This document shows positions 33,461 through 43,727 of a DNA stretch of 64,000 nt, piece after piece. This DNA comes from Podaxis mareebaensis (lineage: Eukaryota; Basidiomycota; Agaricomycetes; Agaricales; Agaricaceae), in contig JAEUWP010000593.1 of the NCBI GenBank assembly GCA_018524725.1, positions 1 to 64,000 of the forward strand, written 5' to 3'. Position 1 is the stretch's first letter. Each line of letters opens with the position of its first letter. A model generated the notes under the pieces. The model was not told where the DNA came from. It was given only the letters and a program-made list of their open reading frames with translations, and searched no databases. The translations under genes were made by a program, and so were the position numbers.

Positions 33461-35026
33461 ATGTCTGCCACCTTACTGGACTACTTACGAAACATAAGCG
33501 AATCAGTCACTGACCTTGACTCATTACATGACGCCGTCCAGATCAAACAAGAGATACAACAGCGGGAGGATGACATAGCTAACATTTTGAGACTTTCCAA
33601 CGAGACGCGTGCTGATCTTCTGCGGAGACTGAACGCGATGGAAGCGTCGACGAGAAACCTCCCTCCGGAGATGTTAGCCCACATCTTCTCGTTTGTGCGT
33701 AGCCATCGGGATCTTCTCAAACTCGGAGGAATATGCTCGCACTGGCGACAAATTACTTTATCCACACCTCGCCTTTGGTCCTTTCTGGCACTTTACATCC
33801 CCCTAGAACCGGGTACAGGCGAGAGAAGGCAGAATATCATGAACTTGCTCCAATTCTATCTGCACAATGTCAAGGATGTTCCGTTTTCTCTTGTGTTGTG
33901 GTTTCCCGCGCCAGGGTTTGCCTCTTACCTCTTTCCTAAGAAGATATTAAATCCCCTCTCCTCGTTACTCCTCCGTGAAGAAAACGCTCGAAAGGTGCAC
34001 AGTCTTAAACTCAAAAATGCACCTTCCGAATGGATTTCTTCAATTTTCAAGTTCCCAAACATTGTCGCGTTTGAGATAAGCGACTTTGCCGCCTTGCGCA
34101 GGGAAACTTTAACACTTCCTCTAATCAACACCCCTGGCCTTCGCCATCTCACGCTCAGCGGTGTTCCTAGCTTACATCTCGCGCCGAACAACGTTGAATA
34201 TGAGCAGATCACACGGATCCACTTGGGGAGGGTGGCAGCCGATGTGGCAGTTTCATTGCTCATGAGGTGCCCCAATCTTATCGAATTTGGACTCCTCTTT
34301 CCCATCCCTCCCAGGCCGCAATCTGTGGACAGTGACCCGACTTACGAACTCCTTGGCACTCCAATCGTTTTACACCGGTTGGAACGCCTCAGTTTGTCAT
34401 TCGCAACCGACCACTACTTAATCCCCCTCTATTCACGTCTGCACCTCCCGGCTCTGCGCGTCTTCCGCTGGAGGTCCGGCGGACCGACCCAATTCTACAA
34501 CAAGCCCTTGCAGACACTACTTCCTCAGTTTCCCTCGACTTTATCTCTCCTGGAAATCCGCCATGCGGACGGGTGGTCGAAGAGCCTTGTGAGATTCGTG
34601 TTCAGCCATGCTACAGCAGTGGAGAATTTGCGCTTGGATCACTGCGATTATATCACTGTGATCAACATGATCACTGCACTTGGTGGACAATGGATCGGAG
34701 GCCGAAGAAGTACCTGCTTGCCGAAGTTGAGGAATATCATTGTAAATGGAATTATTATCTCCGATCACGCCAGCGACAACACCGTAGCAGAGTCTGAAGC
34801 CAAGATGGCGGCTCTCGTTGTGGACACTCTTCGTCGTCGTTGTCGAAACCCCGCTGCGAGGTTTTCGTTGGAGATGCGGAAGTGTAGTGGGAATTGGACT
34901 CGGAACATGTGGGCTGCGTACCGTTTGTTGAAGGGGGAAGGGATCGAGATGAGGCTTTTGCCAGAGACAGAAGTTGGAGAAGAATTACAACCCGATGAGA
35001 TACAGACCAAAAGAGAGATATATTAA
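33461..35026 (+). CDS. F-box protein, paralogue 2
   Basis: Single exon, 521 residues from ATG 33,461. An upstream in-frame ATG at 33,368 lies before the TATA-like box and is rejected. An N-terminal predicted coiled coil (about 20-55) is followed by the F-box (LPPEMLAHIFSFV...KLGGICSHWRQITLSTPRLWSFL, about residues 67-112), then a leucine-rich C-terminal region ending in short charged sequence (QTKREIY). It is an SCF-type substrate adaptor by family; the target is unknown. The paired gene upstream is SurE-like 2, and the same pair order is repeated 2.97 kb downstream. The closest paralogue is gene 3. Confidence 0.88.
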   Translation: MSATLLDYLRNISESVTDLDSLHDAVQIKQEIQQREDDIANILRLSNETRADLLRRLNAMEASTRNLPPEMLAHIFSFVRSHRDLLKLGGICSHWRQITLSTPRLWSFLALYIPLEPGTGERRQNIMNLLQFYLHNVKDVPFSLVLWFPAPGFASYLFPKKILNPLSSLLLREENARKVHSLKLKNAPSEWISSIFKFPNIVAFEISDFAALRRETLTLPLINTPGLRHLTLSGVPSLHLAPNNVEYEQITRIHLGRVAADVAVSLLMRCPNLIEFGLLFPIPPRPQSVDSDPTYELLGTPIVLHRLERLSLSFATDHYLIPLYSRLHLPALRVFRWRSGGPTQFYNKPLQTLLPQFPSTLSLLEIRHADGWSKSLVRFVFSHATAVENLRLDHCDYITVINMITALGGQWIGGRRSTCLPKLRNIIVNGIIISDHASDNTVAESEAKMAALVVDTLRRRCRNPAARFSLEMRKCSGNWTRNMWAAYRLLKGEGIEMRLLPETEVGEELQPDEIQTKREIY

Positions 35027-35317
35027 AGCGGAGGGTGGTCTGGGTGGGACTAGGGTTACGGGGAAGAACGGGAGAGAGTGTATTGACTGAAGGGCGATAT
35101 ATAACACCGGGGGAGGGGCAAGAAGTAGGCTGGAAACAACTACAATTTTGTTTCATGACTTGTGTCTGTATTAATACGTACGCCTTATGTTTGACTTGCC
35201 CTTTTTGCGAATGCGGTTAAGCGGCAGCAATCTAAAGAGAATCTCGGCAAGCAATGGAAGCAGACCGCATGCATACCTTCTACCCCTAGCGAGGTCGGCA
35301 CCGCCAATGGCCTTCCA

Positions 35318-36050
35318 CCTTCGCACCTAAATTCTTCAATGACCAGCCACCCGGCTTTGTCGTGAGTAAATCCAATGTTGGTGGTGAGTTGGCTTCAAAT
35401 TCGGCTTGTCGCCTCAAAGTTGCTCATTGCCCCACCTCTTCGGTAAACCTCGGCGGTGGAATAAGAGGTCCGCGCACTCGGTCAGTAACACCACCCTAGC
35501 CCAAATAGAAATTGGAACCACCTTCTCACCTCATAACAGCCGTGCAGCGGCACAAGCAGTCATGCTTGAAGTCCCAGCAGTCGCCTTCTCCGGTTCACCG
35601 CCGAGCACATCTCCTACACGACACTCACAACAGACCCTACATCCCCACTCACAATTGCTGCACGGACATACAACACCCTCACACTCCGGCTCGTCGAAAC
35701 ACTGTTCGCGGTGTTCAATTCAGATGAGGGTCACGACGATCGCACAAATAATTTGCCCCCAGGATGTGGTGTTGAACGTAAACTATCCACCGGTGAACGC
35801 GACGTTTTGTCCAGAAGTGAGTGACTTTAGGTGGATCCTGACCAGGCTTGCACCTGCTGTGGCCGGGACGCGTGATGTTGATGTGTGTGGGAACGGCGGC
35901 GTGTTGACGGACGAGTTGACTGCGATTCAGGTGCCGGGTGGGTGCTGGGTTACAGTTAGCGTGTATGATGCGGTTACGGTTCAGGATGCGGATGCGGAGA
36001 AGCAAGGAATTGTGGCAGATAAGCTGAGGTCTATTTTGAGTTGTCAGTAA
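35318..36050 (+). pseudogene. SurE-like pseudogene 3 (5'-truncated)
   Basis: It starts within the exon-4 equivalent ('cgcacctaaattcttcaatgaccag') and ends with an almost unchanged copy of the gene 2 C-terminus. Exons 1-3 are absent. The acceptor before exon 5 is mutated (ctcag to cttcgg), and one G is missing at about 35,603 (ccgggttcacc in gene 2, ccggttcacc here), which shifts the frame for about 150 nt. A 214-codon ORF through part of it is a chance product of these changes, not a gene. Confidence 0.85.
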
Positions 36051-36429
36051 TTGGGAGTGGAGGGTTGTCACGAGACCTGTGCTACATGCCCCTTCGATGA
36101 TAAATAGTTTAGAAGGCTTACCCGCGGCTATAATGACGCAGGAAATCCTTCTTCGGACTCAGCTATCTCCTCTTTTTTGAATTGATCCTGTGTTGTCTTG
36201 TGATCGCTTCAGACTACAGCTTCCACACAAAGCAAGTCCTCGAACATGACAGAATCGATCTATATTTACAACAGCGGAAACTTCTGGAGCTACGCATCTT
36301 ATCTTGTGGCCTTCGCATAAACTGTCATTGGCATCGCGCCACGTACTGTGCATTGCACGGTCTGGTCCCTTAATAACCAGTTACTTATAAGGACTATCTA
36401 TGGCGCGATTATTCTCGCATCTCCCTACA
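36051..36429. other. Spacer with core promoter of F-box gene 3
   Basis: A copy of 33,079-33,460. It carries 'actgtgcattgcacggtctggt' at about 36,345-36,366 and TTATAAGGAC at 36,385-36,394. Confidence 0.6.
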
Positions 36430-38019
36430 ATGCCTACCACCTTGCTGGACCACCTGCGAAACATAAGCGAATCAGTTATTGACCTCGATTCATTACACGA
36501 CGCTGCCCCGATCAAACAAGAGATACAACGGTGGGAGGATGATATGGCTGGTATTTTGGGACTTTTTAACGAGACACATGCTAATCTCCTGCGGAAATTG
36601 AACACGATGGAAGCATCGACGAGGACCCTCCCTCCAGAAGTATTAGCCCACATCTTCTTATTTGCGCGTAGCCATCAGAGTCCCCTCAAACTCGGAGGGG
36701 TATGCTCGCACTGGCGACAAATTACTTTATCCACGCCTCGCCTTTGGTCCCTTCTGGCACTTTACATTCCCCTAGATTCGGATACAGGGAAGAGAAGGCA
36801 GAATACCGTGAACTTGCTCCAATTCTATTTGCACAATGTCAAGGATGTTCCGTTTTCTCTTACATTATGTTTCCCCCATCATTTCCTTCCCTTCAAGGAG
36901 ATGTTGAATCTCCTCTCTTCGTTGCTCCTCCGCGAAGAAAACGCTCGAAAGGTGCAGAGTCTTAGACTCAAAGATGCACCTTTCGAGTGGATTTCTTCAC
37001 TTTTCAAGTTCCCCAACATTGCCACTTTTGGTATATGCAAGTCCGACCCCCTTCGTGACGGAGTTCTAGTACTCCCCCTGACCAACTCCCCTCGCCTCCA
37101 TCACCTCGTACTCAGTGGTGTGCGCGACTTACAACTCGCGCCCAACAACGTTGAGCATACGCAGATCACACGGATCTACCTGGGGAGGGTGGCAACCCAT
37201 GTTGCCGTTTCGTTGCTCATGCGGTGTCCCAATGTTACCGAGTTTGAATACATCTGTCCCATCCCTTCCAGGCTGCAATCTATGGACGATATCCAGACTG
37301 ACGGACTCCTTGGCACCCCGATCATTTTACACCGATTAGAACACTTCAGTTTGGCACATCCACCGATTGCAGCCGATTATGACTGCTCAATCCCATTCTA
37401 TTCATGTCTCCACTTCCCAGCCCTACGTGCCTTCCGCTGGAGGTCCAGCGGTCCGATTCAAGTCGACAACAAACTCTTGCGGGTGCTACTTCCCCGGTTT
37501 TCTTCAACTTTATCCCTCCTGGACATCCGCTATGCCAATGGATGGTCAAAGAGACTTGTGAAATTCGTGTTCGGCCATGCCGTAGCAGTGGAGGATTTGC
37601 GCTTGGACCATTGCGATTATATCACCGTGATCAACATGATCACCGCACTTGGTGGACGAAGGAGAGGCCGAGGAAGTACATGTTTGCCGAAGTTGAAGAA
37701 TATGACTGTAAATGGAATCATTTTCTCCGATCACACCAGCGACAATACTGCAGCCAAGTCTGAAGCCAAGATGGCGGCTCTCATTCTCGATATTCTTCGC
37801 AGTCGTTATCGAAACCCCGCTGCGAGGTTTTCGTTGGAGATGCGGAAGTGCAGGGGGACTTGGACTCAGAACATGTGGGATGCATATCGTTTGTTGAAGG
37901 GAGAAGGGATCGAGATGACGCTTTCGCCAGACACAGGAGCCGGGGAAGAATTGCGGGGCGGTGTGAGCCAGAACGAGAAGGGGGTGTATGGAAGCGGAGG
38001 AGGGTCTGTGTGGGACTAG
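36430..38019 (+). CDS. F-box protein, paralogue 3
   Basis: Single exon, 529 residues from ATG 36,430; the in-frame ATG 36,400 is only about 10 nt from the TATA-like box and is unlikely. Domain order is as in paralogue 2: coiled coil, F-box (LPPEVLAHIFLFA...LGGVCSHWRQITLSTPRLWSLL), leucine-rich C-terminus. The end is extended by about ten residues (YGSGGGSVWD) because the codon that is TAA in gene 2 reads GGA here. Its 3' flank (38,020-38,210) is nearly the same as the gene 2 flank, showing that gene plus spacer were copied together. Confidence 0.88.
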   Translation: MPTTLLDHLRNISESVIDLDSLHDAAPIKQEIQRWEDDMAGILGLFNETHANLLRKLNTMEASTRTLPPEVLAHIFLFARSHQSPLKLGGVCSHWRQITLSTPRLWSLLALYIPLDSDTGKRRQNTVNLLQFYLHNVKDVPFSLTLCFPHHFLPFKEMLNLLSSLLLREENARKVQSLRLKDAPFEWISSLFKFPNIATFGICKSDPLRDGVLVLPLTNSPRLHHLVLSGVRDLQLAPNNVEHTQITRIYLGRVATHVAVSLLMRCPNVTEFEYICPIPSRLQSMDDIQTDGLLGTPIILHRLEHFSLAHPPIAADYDCSIPFYSCLHFPALRAFRWRSSGPIQVDNKLLRVLLPRFSSTLSLLDIRYANGWSKRLVKFVFGHAVAVEDLRLDHCDYITVINMITALGGRRRGRGSTCLPKLKNMTVNGIIFSDHTSDNTAAKSEAKMAALILDILRSRYRNPAARFSLEMRKCRGTWTQNMWDAYRLLKGEGIEMTLSPDTGAGEELRGGVSQNEKGVYGSGGGSVWD

Positions 38020-38379
38020 GATTAGTATTAACAGAAGGACGATAAGTATATAACACCGAGGGGAACAAGAAGTAGGCTGGAAACAACTAAAACTTTTGTT
38101 TCAGGCTTTCTGTCTGTATTAATACGTACGCCTTATATTTGACTTGCCCTTTTTGCGAAGGCGGTTAGGCGGCAGCTATCTAAAGAGAATCTCCGTAAGC
38201 AATGGAGACCGTCCGCATGCGCAATGAATGTCTGGCTACGAGAGCTGGCTCTCTTTTCCGGGTGCAGAAGCAAAGTATCAAGTATCATGTAATTGAAGTT
38301 GGCTACCTGTTGACCCTTTTCGCGATTCTGCCGCGAATGCCTCCTCAAGGGAATTCACCAAGGTCAAGACACCACCATA

Positions 38380-38515
38380 TGTCACTTAGGCACCTGGTGG
38401 TACTCAGGCCTCAGTCCTGGAATGCGAGGCTCGGGCATTTGGCCAGCGACGCCATCCCCACCCCCAAGGAAATTAGAACGGTCTGCTCACCCCCGGGACA
38501 TAACATAAGAAACAG
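38380..38515 (+). pseudogene. SurE-like remnant 4
   Basis: 'cctcagtcctggaatgcgaggctcgggcatttggccagcgacgcc' (38,411-38,455) aligns, with many changes, to exon 5 and the following intron of gene 2 (32,475-32,520). It continues through 'aaggaaattagaacggtctgctcaccc'. No frame survives. It marks the start of a third SurE/F-box unit. Confidence 0.6.
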
Positions 38516-38704
38516 TCACATCCAAGGGATTTGACTATCTCTCAGTTATACTCGCTGCCATAGCTTGTCTCCAGTCACTCAGACCTGATTTCTCTCGGAT
38601 TTTATCGACTGAATGCATGTGTTTTCTTCATAGGATCATACAGCTACTACTTGATTTTTTATCTTGATTCTGCGAACCGGGGACACTTCACATTACTCCA
38701 GCTT

Positions 38705-39280
38705 TCATTGCGTCGCACCACTGGTGCCACCCGTACCAGTAGTAGCACCCATACCGTTAGCTCCGCCAGTAGTACCACTCGTACCACCCGTACCACTCCC
38801 TCCGCCGGTAGTACCACCCGTACCACTCCCTCCGCCGGTAGTACCACCCGTACCACTCCCTCCGCTGGTAGTACCACCCCTACCACTTGTACCACTCTCT
38901 CCACCAGTAGTGCCACCAGTAGTACCACTCATACCACCCGTACCACTTGTACCACTCTCTCCGCCAGTAGTGCCACCAGCACCACCCTCACCACCGCCAG
39001 CAGCACCAGTGCCTGTGCCCCCAGGTCCCGTCTGCGAGGTGGGGGGAATAACAAGGCAGCAAGTCCAACAGCTGCCGAGCTGCTCAGCATTCCATCCTGA
39101 GGGACAGTCGACTCGTGCGTTGGAGCACTGTCTCGAGCAGATGCCTGGGGTTTGGGTGTTGTCGGTCCCCTGCTGTCCAGAGTTGTTTTGAGGGTTGTTC
39201 TGAGGAGCAGGGCTTCCAAGGGCGACGTTAATGCCGAGCAAGGCGATCGCGGTAGCAACGACGCTTGGTGTAAGTTTCAT
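38705..39280 (-). CDS. Small secreted Cys-rich protein with Gly/Thr repeat tail
   Basis: 191 residues from ATG 39,280. A signal peptide (MKLTPSVVATAIALLGINVALGS) is followed by a short Asn/Gln-rich part and a compact six-Cys module (ICSRQCSNARVDC...CWTCC). The last ~110 residues are Gly/Thr/Ser repeats of SGTGGTTGGG type, coded by a 30-bp minisatellite. Predicted to be an extracellular, wall-associated or effector-like protein; no known domain is claimed. A good TATA box lies upstream. The opposite strand is also open across the repeat for 175 codons of Pro/Val; I treat that as a by-product of the repeat. Confidence 0.7.
   Translation of the reverse strand: MKLTPSVVATAIALLGINVALGSPAPQNNPQNNSGQQGTDNTQTPGICSRQCSNARVDCPSGWNAEQLGSCWTCCLVIPPTSQTGPGGTGTGAAGGGEGGAGGTTGGESGTSGTGGMSGTTGGTTGGESGTSGRGGTTSGGSGTGGTTGGGSGTGGTTGGGSGTGGTSGTTGGANGMGATTGTGGTSGATQ
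38750..38995. repeat. 30-bp minisatellite coding the Gly/Thr tail
   Basis: On the plus strand the unit 'gtaccactccctccgccggtagtaccaccc' recurs with small changes at about 38,788, 38,818 and 38,848, with degenerate copies on both sides. Confidence 0.85.
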
Positions 39281-39459
39281 ACCTGGAATTTTGTGATAAG
39301 CTTCGGGGATGAACAAATCAAGGAGACGTTATACTTGGTTTCAACGATTATCACTAAAGAGAGGAGGTGTGAGCAGTGGTTATGATTGGTGTAAGTGAAC
39401 CCGAACTCACGAAAGACTTGTGATATGTCTCTGGAGGAATGAGAGGGTCGATGGACAGT

Positions 39460-39474
39460 CTTTTATATCTTTTT
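39460..39474 (-). promoter_or_regulatory. TATA box of the Cys-rich secreted protein gene
   Basis: Minus-strand GATATAAAAGACTG, a near-consensus TATA box, about 180 nt before the ATG, leaving room for a leader. Confidence 0.6.
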
Positions 39475-40776
39475 ACCAGACCATCCAGCACCGTTAGGGA
39501 ATAGTGGTTATATGCTTTTTTTCTCTTTCAAGATCTTTTTCCACACGAGGGATGGAGCGTTTGCAGCTTGGCGTCGTATCGCTGGGTTCTGGTTTGTCGG
39601 CTAGCTGAAGCTACTAGAATGCGCGGCACCTGTAAAAATAGGTTGAAGTAGGAGCTGACATACGGAATACGGGACAATGGGGCCTGCGAGATAGTGAAGG
39701 TCGACATTGGGCGGATTCAAATGTTCATTTTAGATTTTCGTCGACGGACGAAAGGGTCATCATGGTAACAGGAATGAAAGAAGCATCTCTGAACAGCCGC
39801 TTGCGTGCTGCCCAGTGACACCAAGTTAGCTGCTTGGTAGATACCAGGGGGGGAAGATGGAGCTTCGAGGCTGTGGAGAAGACTATACGGTATGGAGAAG
39901 AGAGCAAGTCGAGACGCCCACCACCAGAGTAGCGTTCTGATATTGATCTTGGGCCTCAAACTGCGAGTAAAACCTTACGTTTTAGGAATGTGTAAAAATA
40001 TCGGGATATAAACAGACAGAGCAAGCAGAACTTCGGGTGAGACGCGTGTGACTTTATCAGGTATGAAGGCCATCCGAAAATTGTTCGAAGCGTGGAGTAT
40101 AGGTTTTAAGTCATTGATTGATAGCTGAGGCTCCAATAACCATGCTATTGGAGGTTAATGAATACCAAGTACATGCACATCATGGAATATAGAAATGTGG
40201 AGTAAAAGATGGATACTAAGTACATGCACATCATGGAATATAGAAATGCGGAGTGGAAGAGAAACTAAGTGGATATCTGACATACAGCAAGTGTCAGTGA
40301 GGCATCTGTGTGTTACTGTCCGAGATGAGGGATCTTGGTTGCACATCAAAAGATATGACGACGATTACCTCCTTTCATCTCCCCCGTCGCGTCCTTCGCA
40401 CCCCTCATACATTAAGTACAGTTTCTGCCATTTCTTTAATTTCATCCCTCACGTCTGACATTGGCAATCCGCCTGTGATTTTACGTTTGACTGTACGACG
40501 ATTACTTCATCGTCAAGTCGATTCAACCTTTGACGTCCTCTCCTTTCTGCTTGATGACCTTATCCGATACTGCTTGTAATAGTTGTGACATGGTACCGTC
40601 ATATTCTAATTGCTATGCGCACGAGGAATGTTAAACGTGAAAGGCACCTGGAAGCTTTCGGTGGGTACTTACATAAGCCAACTTGGCAAGCTTGGCGTGG
40701 TGACTTGGGCCCTGGGGCACACGGCAAGCGGTAGTCTGCTCGTCTGCCTTCATTCGCTCGTTATACCCTCTACACA
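39475..40776. other. Intergenic region
   Basis: No gene is recognised. It contains a 51-bp tandem duplication at 40,162-40,255. Confidence 0.5.
40162..40255. repeat. 51-bp tandem duplication
   Basis: 'atac.aagtacatgcacatc' followed by 'atggaatatagaaatg.gga' begins at 40,162 and again at 40,213. Confidence 0.85.
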
Positions 40777-41643
40777 ATGAGATCCATTGCCCTAGTCGCT
40801 CTTTTGCTCTCTTCTGCATTTGCTGCAGAGTATCTCGTCGGTGTTGGCAAGGATGAAACAACCGGGTGTGTGCAATCCTTATCGCCTTTTGAGCGGGTTG
40901 TTGACGTTGAAGCGGGGTATAGGAAAAAAGGCATCGGTTTCGATCCCTCGGTTATCCACCCTGTGGCTGGAGACGTCGTCGCATTTGAGTTTAGGAGTGG
41001 CGCGCATAGTGCCGTTCGTATGTCTCTTTATTCTGTTCCTTTTTTTTTACCTGCGTGGCTGACAATGGGGTTGAGGTAGAAACGACATTTGAGACACCTT
41101 GTGTGCCTCTCGATGGAGGGTTCAACAGTGGCGTTTTCCAGGTACGCATCCTTATTCGCATTGACTCCAGCTTCACGTGAAAAGGGAGTCCTGATGCCCC
41201 CATTCGTGTGATTCGTAGGTCGACGACAACCTTCCCGTTGATGCTCCAGGCCTTCCCAGCGTCCGGATCACGATAAACGATACGAACCCGATCTGGTGAG
41301 CAGTAATTTCCTTTTCTTGCAGCATCTCCGCCCCTGATTCACTCGAAATCAAATCAGGATATTCGACCAAGCAGGTGGCCTTTGCCAGCAAGGCGCCGTC
41401 CTCGCTATCAACCCCACCCCAACACAAACACCTGCACAATTCAAGGAGAACGCAGCTAAATCACCCGTCGCGCCACTCACGACCTCCGCTGCATCTTCTG
41501 CTACTGCCACTGAGTCGGGTGCGGGTGCAGCGGCCTCGGGCACGGCGCAGAATGGTAACTCTAATGGCGCGTCTCATTTGGGTGTTGGTGCCGGTGTCGG
41601 TTTGGCAGGTGTGGTGGTGACGCTTTTTGCTGGATTGTTTTGA
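40777..41643 (+). CDS. Extracellular cupredoxin-like protein, probably GPI-anchored
   Basis: Four exons: 40,777-41,017; 41,080-41,141; 41,219-41,295; 41,358-41,643; 221 residues. A signal peptide (MRSIALVALLLSSAFAAE) precedes a cupredoxin-type domain: IHPVAGDVVAFEFRSGAHSAV, then TPCVPLDGGFNSG, ITINDTNPIW and GGLCQQGAVLAIN, split here at natural loops. A Ser/Ala/Thr-rich linker and a hydrophobic tail (GLAGVVVTLFAGLF) follow, the usual form of a GPI signal. The family is secreted, wall-bound and often linked to fruiting or wall stress. The His expected before the second Cys is Leu and the Met ligand position is Val, so copper binding is doubtful. Confidence 0.8.
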
Positions 41644-42382
41644 GGGGTTAAGGATTTGGGTTTTGCATTTTTAAGAGTGTGTTTCTTCGTGGTTTGGAAT
41701 TTGTTTCGTGATTGCTCAATGTCACGCAGGGATTATACCACGGACTACCCATCATCTTCGTACTTGTTTCTGGTTGTTGTGTGCATACAACAATACACTC
41801 GTTTTCTCTTACCAACCTTTTGGTCCTCATCTTGAGAGCGCGATCCCCCATTCTAATATTTTTCTTCGTTGGCCGCCCTGCTCCTATACCACCATCCTTA
41901 AGGATACTGGCACATCACTACCCTTATAGCACTGATGAAGTATATCACGCACCCCCAACTCCTCGTTCGCCCGCCGACCAGGAGGACACTTATGACAACT
42001 CCACCGACCATCGTTCAGCAAATTCAACGGACTCGGCCGACAAGGCACGTTACATACGCCTGCCACACTGCAGTCATTTAGATCGGGTTTACGGGTTACG
42101 AGGAGAGGTAGAGTATCTTACGCCAGCGGGCACCTTAACCTGCCTTACACCATTCGACTGTCTAAATATCATAAATACGTTGATATCTGTTGACTAGGTT
42201 CCTTTGTGCTCTTCGCAAAATTCCACACTCCTAACCATCTCAAGACCGCACTCGGCACGCTGACTTCGCCTTGAAATAGTGGTTTATACTTCGCTCCCCA
42301 TGTTACTCGCAACGCCAACCTCCTTACCTCTACATACTCTCATATACACCCTGCAATTCAGAAGACACTGAACGCCGTACCT
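41644..42382. other. Intergenic region
   Basis: A 161-codon plus-strand ORF (41,712-42,197) lies in the 3' flank of the cupredoxin-like gene. It has a hydrophobic start but no family resemblance; I do not call it. Confidence 0.4.
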
Positions 42383-42586
42383 TCAGTCAACTTGCCTAAG
42401 TTCATCCTCCTCCCTCTCACGATCCTTCATTATCCTCTCCGCATCCTCCTTTGCCGCTTCCACAAGTGTATTCACATCATGTTTCGCAAGGTACCCGGTA
42501 TCATGCTTCGCTGCCGCACTCTGCGCGTGCGACGCGAGTGAATTAGCCGGCGGACGGTAGCCGAGTTTCTTGTGTTCTTCGGACAT
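42383..42586 (-). CDS. Small SMP-like (seed maturation protein-type) protein
   Basis: 67 residues. MSEEHKKLGYRPPANSLASH and QSAAAKHD resemble the SMP/LEA-type hydrophilic motif, and the C-terminal half is Glu/Arg/Lys-rich and helical (EAAKEDAERIMKDREREE). The same two blocks (LGYPPPESSLASAARA and AARMDAERI) occur in the gene at 61,987-62,661, which supports it as a real coding region. Upstream exons are possible but not seen. In plants such proteins guard against desiccation; for fungi the role is unknown. Confidence 0.5.
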   Translation of the reverse strand: MSEEHKKLGYRPPANSLASHAQSAAAKHDTGYLAKHDVNTLVEAAKEDAERIMKDREREEDELRQVD

Positions 42587-43727
42587 GAGTCTCCTCGCCT
42601 CGACTGCGGAGCGTTATGAGTTATTTTTCATGGACATGTACGGTGGGGGAGAGTGTACCTGAACTGATCTTGTCGAGGTCGACTTTATTGGTGGATCCAG
42701 ACGTGCTTGACATCATACCTTGGTGGTACTACATAGAAAGGAACATGCTGTGTTTGTTAGTTCTATATGTACATGCCTGTTGGAGACATACTCCAGGCCT
42801 ATGTCATCGGGTAGTGGATACTTTGGATTTACTATATTCACCATCTCCAAACAACCTTAATTTTCACCTATCAGGCTACGGAAAGTTCTCTGTAAGTTGC
42901 TTGGTATCCCTACTGAGAATATGGTAGGTAATAAAATCTACCCCAATCTGCAGGACTAGGCCCAGGTTTAGTACATATCAACACACAACTTTTGGCTCCT
43001 CTCCCGACTACCAGAACAGGCAACCCCTGATAAACATTGCGGAGCTTGTTCAATCTGAGGACTAGATCATTAATTGGTTTGACATTAGCATGCAAATTTG
43101 AGTGGAGAGACTGTCCAGAACAGTTAGAAGTGAGCTTTACAATTACAAGAGGTTTGAAATGAAGAAAATGTGGCACCGACCTCCAATGGTGTATCAGTAT
43201 GATGACCCCACAATATAAAAACAATTTTCTTCCTAAAAACATCATCTTCACCACCAGTTTCAGCAAAATGCCACACTAGTTCAAAAGCCAGTTTCTTTTC
43301 AAGAATACTAGCTAACTCCAAATCTTGGAGAAGAACCCTCTTCACCAAGCCTGATTCAAAGAGGACTTGGGGAGCCTGAATTATATATTGAGGAATAGTA
43401 GAAGACAGTAGTCAGTCACACTTACATCACACATCAACCATTTAGAAAACTTGATGAGGTTGACAAAGACTTTTTCATAATAATGCACAAAGACAAGCTT
43501 GCTAAAGTCAATGACCCCAAAGACAGTCTGAAGTTCTGTATCAGTCAAATGTACCTGGACATGACCAAATTTCCCATGTGTATCAGAGCAGCCAGGTAAA
43601 AGATGATGGATGAGTTCTTGGAGCACTGCTGACCAGAACCTATGAAGAGTGTTCATAGGACAGCTATCTGAATCCCAGGATAATGGGATCAGAGGCCAAG
43701 AAATAGTATCTGAACCTATAGAATAGT
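42587..43727. other. AT-rich decayed region, probably old C-terminal part of a NACHT gene
   Basis: Low in CpG. A minus-strand block at 43,656-43,381 reads FWSAVLQELIHHLLPGCSD and GHVQVHLTDTELQTVFGVID, coherent protein sequence in a different frame from the NACHT ORF. It could be the original C-terminal end of that gene, lost through a stop and a frame change. 43,348-42,910 holds further broken minus-strand pieces. Confidence 0.4.

Noticed and set aside
35406..36050. 214-codon ORF as a third SurE gene
   Set aside because: Comparison with gene 2 shows missing exons 1-3, a destroyed acceptor and a one-base deletion; the ORF joins intron and shifted exon sequence.
38750..38995. CRISPR-like regular repeat
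   Set aside because: The repeats are contiguous without unique spacers and code for a Gly/Thr tail; the genome is eukaryotic.
38664..39191. 175-codon plus-strand Pro/Val ORF
   Set aside because: It is the antisense of the Gly/Thr minisatellite, with no signal peptide or conserved ending. The minus-strand ORF has a signal peptide, a Cys module and a TATA box.
41712..42197. 161-codon ORF downstream of the cupredoxin-like gene
   Set aside because: It lies in the 3' flank, has low-complexity hydrophobic content at the start and no family match.
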